Positions 12,028-20,937 of a stretch of 64,000 nt of DNA are shown here, one piece after another (the stretch's first letter is position 1; each line of letters starts with the position of its first letter). The stretch comes from Bolinopsis microptera (lineage: Eukaryota > Ctenophora > Tentaculata > Lobata > Bolinopsidae). The translations under genes and the position numbers were made by a program. The DNA is taken from positions 14,437,340-14,501,339 of the forward strand of contig NC_087081.1 in assembly GCF_026151205.1 (NCBI RefSeq), read 5' to 3'. The notes beneath the pieces are model-generated. The model did not search any database, had not been told where the DNA came from, and saw only the letters and a program-made list of their open reading frames with translations.

Positions 12028-14107
12028 GATACAAGGATAGGATACAAGGATACAAGGATACAAAGTGATAATTATTTTATTGAATTCACAATAGTTATAA
12101 TTCTGAAATAATTTAAGGTTACACAATTCTAGTTATTTACAAATGTGTAGGGATAAAATAGAAATGTTTTATAATACTATTTTTGAGGTCCTATAGCATT
12201 AATATGCATTGGCCAGTATTTGAGTGGAAATCTGGGCTCTTATAGTAGGCTGTAAAATGTTCGTTCACAGAGAGAATTGAATGGATTGCTCTTGCTGTGG
12301 CAGTAAATTTTGTAGGGTCTAGTGTTTTATCGGATAGCAAGCCGGCTAGGTCAGTAATATTTTTGGGATGGAAGTTAAATTTTTTTCTAACTAAGGAGTA
12401 GAATAAACAGTCAGTTAGAACATGAATTTCGTCCTCAATAGGCTTAAGCCCCATTGCTGAAAAAGCAGAAAGTGCACCATCGATGTTCTCTTGGTACTAG
12501 GGGGGTTTCGTAACGGCCCCTCTCAATGTAAAGATTGTGGCAGCTAATACGAAACCTTGTTAAGCTTTTCCGAGCACCAGGGATCTTAACCACTCCTAAG
12601 TATGTTTCTGGTTCAAAATCATGTTTAATTTGATTGTAGAATTCTAATTTAGATGAGGATGCCTTGGCAGATTTCCAGGTATCCACAAATTCTTCCCTCA
12701 TGTTGTGACTGATTTGGGTAGAGAGCTTGGATTTTGAAGAGGATGAGTGGGGGAAGTTATATTTGGTGAGAAGATTGGAGATGTTGGTGTACCAAAGTAC
12801 CAAGGAAGGCCCAGCATAATCTGCTCGTGAAATGCAGCGGAGAGAAGTTCATTTTCAGTGCTTTCAAGGCGACTATAGAAATCTATTGCAAGTTTGCAGG
12901 CTTCAAAGAAGAGGGGGTGGCGCCCACTTTCGCCCCAGCAGCCTATATTTGATGCTTTTGAATGGACAGACAAGGACCACTTGATAAACTTAAGGTGGAA
13001 TCTTTCATAGTGGTCTTGTGAGATGTACTTGAGAGTATGCTGGGGGTTGGCTTTGCTATCTGTTTTGGAGAGGTATCTCATGGTTTTTGAGTGAGGACAT
13101 AAGATTTGGCAGCCATAGAGCAGTATTGGTTTTATCAGAGAGTCAAATAGAATGTTTAGGGAACGGCGAGAGAGGGCATCTTTGACGATATTGCCTTTGA
13201 GGCCATAGAGAGCACGGAGAGCCTTGGCCCTCAGTTCAGTATTTGCTGCTGTAAAAGATCCATTTCTGTGGAATATAATGCCAAGATAGCAGTATTTTTC
13301 GGTATGTTGGATGGGCTGGCCTCCCAAAATGAATGTTTCATAGGATTGTTTTATTTTAGGAGGGCAGAATATGAGAATATTGGTTTTTTTAATGTTTACT
13401 TCAAGGCCCATAGAGTTACAGAAGTCGAATAGGATGTTTATATTGTCTTGCAAGGCCTTGGGACTTAGGGCAAGTAAGACAAGATCGTCAGCCCAGAGCA
13501 GATGTGATATTAGGACGTCAGCTAGAATAGGATAATCACCAACAGATTTCAGGAGAGATGACAAGTCGTTGATATAGATTTTAAAAAAGGTCCGGTGATA
13601 GGGGTGTCCCTGCTCTGTTCCTTTTCCAATGTCAATATTAGGGGACAAGAGTTTGGAGATTTTTATATGAGCTATTGAGTTTCTATACATATCACTTAGG
13701 CAATTGAAGAAGTTTCCAGTTATTCCAAGGCATGTGATTTTGTGCAGAAGGAGGTCCCTACATACAGTGTCAAAGGCCTTTCTTAGATCAACAAAGCATG
13801 CATAGAGGCGAGCTTTCTTAACCTTGGTATATTTGTCAATGACTGTCTTAAGGGTAAAAACGTGGTCATTTGTTTGAGCACCCTTCGAGAACCCTAGTTG
13901 TTCTTTTGGGTCAGGGCAGTAGAGCTTTTTGAAGTGCAGGAGACGCTCAAGTAAGATGCTAGAAAACAGTTTACCCATACAGCTACCAACAGCTATTGCT
14001 CTGTAGTTGTCCGGGCTGAAAGGGTTGCCAGACTTGTAACAAATGACTATAAACATCCACGGTAAAATTTTTGGTAAGTTGTTTATCGTCTGCCCTGCCT
14101 GGCACAA
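12028..14107 (-). mobile_element. 5'-truncated non-LTR retrotransposon with TTGTATCC 3' tail
   Basis: Reading on the minus strand, a reverse-transcriptase remnant (14107 to 12191) is followed by a short 3'UTR. It ends in repeated TTGTATCC units at 12028-12064, the microsatellite-like tail expected for a target-primed insertion. Endonuclease and the N-terminal RT region are absent, so the copy is 5'-truncated near 14.1 kb. The clade is not determined. Confidence 0.8.
12191..14107 (-). pseudogene. Reverse transcriptase, C-terminal two-thirds, frameshifted
   Basis: The first open segment (14107-12698) contains SGNPFSPDNYRAIAVG, FVDLRKAFDTV (RT block A), GTEQGHP (block B, normally xPQG), and LLWADDLVLLA, the YADD-type catalytic block. 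A degenerate thumb and connection region follows. Near 12795 the frame shifts to the segment 12803-12444. Near 12450 it shifts again to 12454-12191, where CTFC...DEIHVLTDC forms a split CCHC zinc knuckle typical of non-LTR C termini. Two frameshifts and the missing 5' part make it non-functional. Annotating it as a host gene would be wrong. Confidence 0.85.
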
Positions 14108-14128
14108 TTCATATCATACACTGTATCT

Positions 14129-14472
14129 CGACAACCCTATATCGCCATTCGATTGGATTTTTGACCGGGAATTCCTGCAATAATAGCACAATATTGACAC
14201 AATCTTGTGCAGCTAGTTCTAATTTACACTTTTATGCAAATTTTGCTGATATGCCATGAACGAAATTAACTTGCTCAAAAATTTTAAAAAATGGTTTTTT
14301 TGCCTATTTTAAAACCGAAAATTGGGTTTTAGCCGGGGAAAATCAGTCTAATCATCTCAGGACCACTTTTAATGAATTCTACGGTCAAAAATACAGAATA
14401 TCTGGTGTCTCTATAGCGTATAGTGCAGAAAATTCCCGTAAGGATATCTACTACATGGCGATATAAAATGCG
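14129..14472. mobile_element. Degenerate 0.34 kb foldback element (MITE-like)
   Basis: TATATCGCCAT...GGGAATTCCTGC near 14131-14178 recurs inverted at about 14427-14467 (GCAGAAAATTCCCG...ATGGCGATATA). There is no coding capacity. It lies just beyond the truncated end of the RT remnant. Confidence 0.5.
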
Positions 14473-15020
14473 TGACGATATACTTATATGGATTTCAAAT
14501 AATATAACCTTGTGTTTTATTATGGACCCCTTTCGGAGTTGGACTTGAAGCAAGTTGGAGTTGGCTAGGACCTGTTCTTGGTGGTTAAATCCTTGGAGAG
14601 AGTTATTCCCGTTACCCGTATGGTACCTTAACCCCTCACTATTAGTCGCTTGGCTGTGGCGGAGTCTAACAAGTGACTAGGTGAGCGGGCGGGCCGCAGC
14701 ACTCTTGCTACAGTAACAACTATCTGTTTGGTCTACTGAGAAACATATTTTGGTAGATCCATTGGCACTCAACAACTATCAACTATGATAACATAGTATT
14801 TTGCTGTCCTGCACAGCACATTGTCAAAGTTTTTTTAGTGTGTAAAACAATACCAATAATGTGTGTAAAACAATACCAATCATAATATATATATTATATA
14901 CTAGTGTAACCCGGCCTTCGGCCGGGATTTCACTGCCGCAGTTAAAAAGGGTAGGAGTAATTACCCGCTGAGTCAAAACCCGCATTAGGTGAGCAATTTT
15001 ATACGGAGTACCAAAAACAT
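14473..15020. other. Arginase 3' flank; GC hairpin and short direct repeat
   Basis: Contains a perfect 7 bp-stem hairpin CCCGGCCTTCGGCCGGG (14910-14926) next to an AT-rich TATATATTATATACTAG stretch. GTGTAAAACAATACCAAT is also present twice, near 14839-14881. No clear AATAAA for the minus-strand arginase gene was found here, and its 3'UTR end is unresolved. Confidence 0.5.
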
Positions 15021-16181
15021 TTAAATAAGAGTCTCCAACACGGGAATGATCGAATTTAGTGTTGTCTCCACCTCAATTTCAGTCCCGATCAGGGGGTTAA
15101 ACTCGACAATATCACAAGATACCAAGTTTCCAGTCTTCCTGACCTCTCTGAAGATGGTCACCACATCCAACACTGACAAACCATGAGGGACTCTAGTCCC
15201 AGTACTCGGAGTCAGGGTGGGGTCCAAAGCGTCGATATCAAACGAGATGTGGACTGGGTTATCTTCCAGACTCAGGCGCTCGATCAGATCCTCAACCACC
15301 GAGTATATACCCTTCTGGTCTATCTCTGTCTTGGTGTAGTTCCTGACAGAGAACTCCTCTAGCAGTGCATCCTCTCCCGAGTCGGTCTCCCGGACTCCAA
15401 CATAGGCCATGTTAGCCAGGTCAAACTTCCCTTCCTTGCTCCCTGAAGCGTTAGAAAGAAAGTAGACCGGCATGCCGTGGAAGTTACCAGAAGGAGAGGT
15501 CTCTACAGAGTTAATATCAGCGTGAGCGTCAATCCAGATGACCCGGAGGTTGGGGTACTTGTGGAGCATGTTGGGGATGGTCATCATGGGGATAGCGTGA
15601 TCCCCACCCAGGTTCACCACCATGTCGTCACCAACCTCTACCTCCTTACCCACCTCACTCATCGTCTCCAGAAAGTTCTCCTGACTGATAACATCATTAT
15701 TGTTCAGACTGCGATCTGTTATAAAGTTGCTGGTTAGTTGTCCCCGAGACAGCTCTTGGATCTTGCTGAGGAGGATGGAGGAGCCGTATCGTACGCCCTG
15801 TTTCTTCTGGCCCCTCCAGAGGGGCAGTAGGTTTATTGTTAATGGTCTGTGTGTCGTATCACCATCTTTCAGCTTTGCGCTGCTTTCTGAATAAACAGTG
15901 GCTAAGTTTACTTTGAACCGATAAAAAATCGAATTCTAAATCCCTTCTTGGTGCATAGATAAAATAAAATAACGTGATGAAATTATTGCAAATATAAAGA
16001 ACAAATCTTGGTCTCAGTTTAAACGTTTGGTGTAAAACTCGTAATATTGGTGGGGCTAACCTGTAGATAGATGTCTTGGGCTTGGTGGTAGAAGAGATGG
16101 AGCTGACGCTTGTAGACTGCTTATTCCTCTGACTAAACTGACAAGAGACCCAACACCTTGGATTGTTGCCAACTTTTTCAT
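15021..16181 (-). CDS. ARG: Arginase, two exons, mitochondrial-type leader
   Basis: Joining 16181-16061 and 15886-15021 gives a 328-residue ureohydrolase predicted to hydrolyse L-arginine to ornithine and urea. Exon 1 (phase 1, donor CAG|GTTAGC) encodes a basic, Ser/Leu-rich, acid-free N terminus (MKKLATIQGVGSLVSLVRG...) that looks like a mitochondrial transit peptide. The 174 bp intron ends TTTATTCAG, and its phase matches exactly. Exon 2 holds the family core: LWRGQKKQGVRYG, then GGDHAI (H137), WIDAHADIN (D160, H162, D164), SGNFHG, SFDIDALDP (D257, D259), STGTRVPHG and DIVEFNP. All six Mn-ligand positions are present, and the 23-residue H-to-D spacing equals human arginase 1. The loop before D257 is shorter than in vertebrate enzymes. 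An open-frame-only call would start at M116 and lose the N-terminal third. No disruption is seen, so it is probably functional. Mitochondrial targeting is inferred. Confidence 0.93.
15887..16060 (-). other. Arginase intron (174 bp)
   Basis: On the minus strand the intron begins GTTAGC and ends TTTATTCAG. Exon 1 ends after one base of a codon and exon 2 supplies the other two. The ORF continues without a stop across the junction. Confidence 0.85.
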
Positions 16182-16220
16182 GTAGCTTTTGTCACTATGA
16201 AATGAAATGAAATGAATGAG

Positions 16221-16231
16221 GTATTTATATC
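16221..16231 (-). promoter_or_regulatory. TATA-like box of the arginase gene, inside a terminal repeat
   Basis: On the minus strand GGGATATAAATACC lies about 42 nt upstream of the arginase ATG, leaving room for a start site near 16195 and a very short 5'UTR. The box is within the 16197-16277 repeat, which has an inverted copy at 19009-19085. Promoter use is inferred from position alone. Confidence 0.45.
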
Positions 16232-16508
16232 CCGCTCATATGATTAACCAACAACACAAGGAAGGTGGTTAACCATGAAAAGGTTAACCTAGAAATGAAA
16301 CAAAATAAATTCCCAACACAACACTGATAAAGAAAACGCTGCTAACACAACTAACAACAAGTATTATTTTAAATTATGAACACGGAAACCAGTTATAGAC
16401 TTGTTATGACGTGGGGATATGAAGAAGAGCTCAACTTGAACTGGTGCTGAAGCTTAGCAGACATACAAAATGGAAATACAAACAATGCAATGTTACACCA
16501 TTAGGTGG

Positions 16509-16567
16509 GTAAGTGAAATGGGCACACGTACGGTACATTGTACCGTACGTGTGCCCATTTCACTTAC
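16509..16567. repeat. Perfect 59-nt palindrome
   Basis: 29 bp arms (16509-16537 and 16539-16567) with no mismatch around a single central base, containing CACACGTACGGTACA. It is about 330 bp upstream of the arginase start. It could be a cruciform or hairpin RNA element, or a tiny TE footprint. Confidence 0.85.
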
Positions 16568-17383
16568 TACAAGAGTACAAGGGGGTGTCACAATTTCATA
16601 GTCACGAGCTGATCTGCTCGATTACACTGCAGGAAAAGTTAAATCGATTAAGTAAAATGAAAGAATGAACATCCGAATTCCGAGAAAGTATGATGCCATT
16701 TCCAATTAGATTTCGTATCGAGTATTTGATAAAGACTGGATTAACTAAGCCTATAAATGGAGCGAGATCTTCAAAATGTTGCGAGAACAACTTAAAGAAC
16801 CAATTATAACTCGAACAGCAAGAATTTAGGAATTAAAATTATATAACCTTTTAAAACCCCACATAATCTACATGAGTATATATAATATGTAATATATCAT
16901 ATATAACATATATCATATATCATATATGGTAATATTTTACTTCCGTGGTACTAATTAGCATAAATAGGGCATTTAAGATTGCAAAATGTAATAGGTACTA
17001 ATAGCGCAAAATATGTCGGCTGTAGGTATGTGATGTGCAGAGTAATGAACATCACATACAGGACATACTATTATGTGATTTTACTGAGCGTGCTTAATCA
17101 CTCTATGACACTCGATCTTCGAATTTTTCTAAAAGGGTCCCGAAATATTACACCTACTGGATATGGGGTATTAAACAAGAATTAAACATGAAATGTATGG
17201 TGTTCTGCTGATTACATTAAGATTTCGATGTGAAGGAGAGAAATTTCAGATTACAGGATTACAAGTTCGGTTGATCCAGAACATTATAGTGTTTCCATGG
17301 TAGTGTCTGTGTAAAGGCTTACGTCGATGGCACTATACTCGCTCTCTACGGGTTAGGACTGGAGAACATATTATAGGGTTAAA

Positions 17384-17644
17384 TATTACAAACTTTTAAA
17401 TGGTGATAAGGTAGATGAAACAAGTGATGTATATAGTTTGGGCTTACATTTGTTGGATCATGGTTTTAGACAAAGGGAGGAATTTAACCAAATCTGTAAT
17501 GTGTCAATTATTGATAATTCTAGTCCTAAAACTTTACTTTTAGAAGTCCGTGAACATAAATACATTCAACTTCTCAAGACTTTAAAACCTTTGGGAATAA
17601 ACACTATAAATCCTTTTGGCCTTCCCTTACTCCTAACATCTTAA
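17384..17644 (+). pseudogene. C-terminal fragment, possibly GIY-YIG/Penelope-type retroelement
   Basis: An open segment ends with LEVREHKYIQLLKTLKP, then LGINTINPFGLPLL and a stop. The pattern RE.xxxxxLxTLxPxGxN...PFG resembles the C termini that follow GIY-YIG domains in Penelope-like and some other retroelement proteins. HLLDHGF upstream fits the His-containing part. About 100 bp downstream, CACTGAAGATGACGCC..., a motif-like tail, occurs. Only about 80 codons remain, with no upstream catalytic domain. The family assignment rests on pattern memory and is tentative. Confidence 0.35.
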
Positions 17645-18146
17645 TTTTAATTTTATAACCGTTTTAAGAGTGTTCAGATTTTGAAAGGAATTTTGGGTTT
17701 TATTAACTTTTTAAAATGTTTAGGCTTATGTCACTGAAGATGACGCCTTGCAACATGTTTGACGATAGCCGGATAGCCTGTAAATTGATAGTTTGATTTC
17801 AGTATTTACAACAAATTATCTAGCTTGATTGATTCAAAGGGAGAAAATAAATTCCTACATTATATTATTATGGAACTTTGATCATGAACTACACATTTTA
17901 AGATTTAATTAGTATGAAAGAAATATGTACCCGGACATGACTGCAACTTAGTAGAAAAAGCTAATCGAAATTTGAATGTTTGATGGGATGAGCAAGTATC
18001 CTAGCTAAAAAGGCCTTAAAGTTTCTTCTGATATACTATTTAAGTGGCACTAATTATAATTCTATTGTTAGCAACATTTCAGCGGTTGCTAGTGATCATT
18101 GCTATTATATATAGCTTTATAGGGCATTTAAGATTGCAAAATGTAC

Positions 18147-18771
18147 TACCTTACGGGAAATATTTATTTTCGACATAATTCCGGTGACCTAAATGATTTG
18201 GGAACAAAAATATGGGATTTTTTGCCGGAAACTACCGCATTTCGTACCCCAAATTAAATCATGGTATTTGGGGATCTTTTCATTTCTTTATTTTACAAAA
18301 ATAAAACCCAATATTTGAGAAAATCAATAAAGTAAAATATGAAATTTGAAAAATTACAAGTCAATTTCTTCTTAATCTTCTGGTTCTGGGAGGTTTCTCT
18401 CTCCAGTGTAGTCCCAGGTGTAATTGTATGCACCTCTAACAAGCTGTTTCATCTTATAAACAGTTTCTCCGGCGCCTTTGAAAGTTAGTTTCAACTTCTT
18501 AACTTGACTTCCAATCTTCCAGACGGATTAGGGGACCGCCGGTGTTTGTTATCCTGATCCACTCCCGAAATTTCACCGCCGTGGCAAATGAAATAGTAGC
18601 AGAGCTTGCAGACTTCTAATGGAACGTGTCCAACCGTCATGAATCATATTTATAACTTACTATATTGATAGTAAATCGACAAAGTCGTAATTAAAGAAAA
18701 TACGTGAAATATGGTTTTTTTTTCCGGAAAACCACCGACTTTCGTACCTTTTAAATATGTCTCGTAAGGTA
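18147..18771. mobile_element. 625 bp TIR insertion with TA-type junctions
   Basis: The ends are TACCTTACGGGAAATATTTA and, inverted, TACCTTACGAGACATATTTA. The flanking sequence (GGGCATTTAAGATTGCAAAATG before, CGCAAAAT...GGTAATGAAC after) matches the contiguous segment 16965-17060, which acts as an empty site. This shows that 18147-18771 is an insertion. TA duplication plus CCTTACG TIR is compatible with Tc1/mariner-type insertion, but no transposase is seen. Confidence 0.65.
18372..18527 (-). pseudogene. 51-codon coding remnant inside the 625 bp TIR element
   Basis: The minus strand from just after a stop at 18528-18530 is open to TAA at 18372. It encodes a lysine-rich segment (KIGSQVKKLKLTFKGAGETV...) ending YTGERNLPEPED. 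An AATAAA-like string follows on the same strand near 18290. It looks like the last exon of a gene captured by the element. The family is not recognised. Chance ORF is possible. Confidence 0.3.
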
Positions 18772-19085
18772 ACGCAAAATCGGCAGGGTAATGAACGTTT
18801 GCAAATACAGGACGTATATCAATATGTGATATTACCATGACCGTGATCTGAATTATCCGGTTCCAGACATATTTTATTACAAGTTCTTCACAATTCCGGC
18901 ACTTAGTCTTATCTCATGTTTCTTTGAAAACGGTTTTTCTTTTTGAAACCGGTTTTTCGTTATTCACTTTACACATTTTCTCACATCACTAACAGTCAAC
19001 CGCTTTGACATGGTTAACCACCTTCCTTGTGTTGTTGGTTAATCATATGAGCGGGATATAAATACCTCATTTCATTTCATTTCAT

Positions 19086-20207
19086 GAATGTTTGATATAT
19101 TAGCTATGGTATTATAGCTTTATTATAATGGAGTGGTGGGTACCAGACGTGTAACAATAGGTTAAATGTCAATCACCGAAAACCGAAATAGTATACTAGT
19201 ATAGGGTCGGTAAAGTCAACGTTACATTAAAACAGCAGCAGTCAAGATAAGCAGAGTCAAGTGTAATGTGTATCAGTACATAGTATTACTCATTTTTAGC
19301 ACTCTCAAATAAACAAATAACGATTAACAGGAAATGCATCTGCCTTATATCTTTATATGCAACCTACGATCTGTTACCTTTTTGCTAATTTTAGTGCGTT
19401 CTATATTATAGTTATAATTAAAGCTTTATAGATGTTACGAGATGGTGCAAACGCAGCGGCCCTCCAAAACATTTAACCGTACCGAAGAAATCAACTTTTT
19501 CAACTATCATTGCATTAATGTCAGCTTTGCCACTTTCAACATCTGCGCTCTGCAGGAAACGAAAGTCGCCAAATTAGACTGCCTTATTTAGCGCAACGCT
19601 TTTAACTTGTTTATGTCTAAGCATTTGGATGGTAAGCAACGACCAAATGCGATGTGCAGAGCTCTGAAAAATCACATTACTTTCACAAAAATGATAGGCC
19701 GGCACCCGCGGTTTGGAGAATCAGGGTATAAAAGTTTTAATTATTATTACAACAAGTCTGCAAAATGAAATTCGTTTTATTTCGATAAAATAGCTTATAA
19801 AATAATTATAGATTTAAGATAATAATACTACAATTTATTATAAGTACAAGTACAACTATAACTTTTTATTTCGGTAAGATTCCTTTACCGTAATATGAGT
19901 GAGTATATATTTCAAACAGCTGCTAGTCGAATCATAAACGAACCTATAGACATAAAAAAGTCAAAGAAAACTGCATTTAATACACTATAAAACTATACAG
20001 AGACTAATACAGAAAATCGATTAGCCGTTTTCACTTTATTACTTAATTAAAAGCACGCGCTTTCAAAGAAATACAGTGTTTGGCTAATTGCAGCCAAAAA
20101 CTCCCAACAAGCTGCTATCATAAAGTGGCTTGTGAGGGATTTACTGTGGAAGGTACTTCATGATCTCTTCCTTTGAATAAGGTAGTGGCCTTCAAAAAGC
20201 TATCAGA
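19086..20207. other. No gene recognised
   Basis: AT-rich DNA with no repeat relationships noticed within the window. Confidence 0.4.
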
Positions 20208-20937
20208 ATGTGTAGTTTACATGCCAGGAGCGGGTTGAAAGCCAACACAAAAGGTGAGTGCAACATTTTTAGTGCTCTGCTTAAAGTATGGTGCCTGATC
20301 AGCTGTAGTTCGACTGTTTGAAGAATGTAGTAGTTTCTCGTGGTGGAAAAGGTCACGTAGCGATCGGTGGATAATGACGGGAATACTTGAGGCAATTAAG
20401 ATACTGGTAGTAAATACCTATTGTTTGCAACTCACCTATAGTTGCATACGTTATGAATAAAGTTTCACTAAATAGATTATTCGTGCTGAAGGTATATTGG
20501 ACTGGTCTGTTCGTTCATACACCTTTTTTAGGCTGCCGGATTCAAGGATATGAAGATTTCGGAGATAGGAACACACTACAAAAATCTCTAAAGCTTTACA
20601 AATCTTCTCCACTCATCACAGCAGAGCGTATTCCTAAGCAGATGAAAAGAAAAATGTTTTGTACTATGGGAAAGATGCACATGGGTCATGCGATATTACA
20701 GTGTAAGTGTTACCATAGAGGTACATAAGTTTCCCTTCAGGCATAACTCACTAATTAAATTATATACACCTTACAGTATATTTTTCTTTCTTCTACATGC
20801 CCTTGTTGGACCACAGCGGTGGGATCATGACGGATTGCACAGACACTTGTGAAGGTGTTGTGGCGAAGAAAGTGTTTTGCAGGATTTCCATCGAGAAGAT
20901 GCGGAAACTGCGAGATTACTGGGCATGTGAGCTCTGA
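20208..20937 (+). CDS. Candidate small three-exon gene, product unknown
   Basis: A phase-1 chain can be built. Exon 20208-20253 starts ATG (A at -3) and ends at a strong donor AAG|GTGAGT. Exon 20532-20702 follows TTTTTTAG and ends CAGT|GTAAGT. Exon 20777-20937 follows TTACAG and ends at TGA. The three join without a stop into about 125 residues: MCSLHARSGL..., a middle part with GYEDFGDRN and ERIPKQMKRK, then MTDCTDTCEGVVAKK and a C terminus RKLRDYWACEL. It is Cys- and Lys-rich with no signal peptide. I recognise no family. Support is only splice-site quality and frame agreement. Competing minus-strand ORFs (20192-20395, 20755-20967) overlap, so this stays a hypothesis. Confidence 0.3.

Larger units (their letters stand above)
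16197..19085. mobile_element. Inverted-repeat-bounded region, about 2.9 kb (TIRs 16197-16277 and 19009-19085)
   Basis: The two ends are reverse complements over about 77 bp, identical except for one extra AATG unit in the left copy. Both contain an (AAATG)n run, ATATAAATACC and TGGTTAACCA. They could be the TIRs of one composite element or two opposite solo copies of a family. The interior holds a hairpin, a duplicated segment, a smaller TIR element and a retroelement fragment, but no recognisable transposase. Confidence 0.6.
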
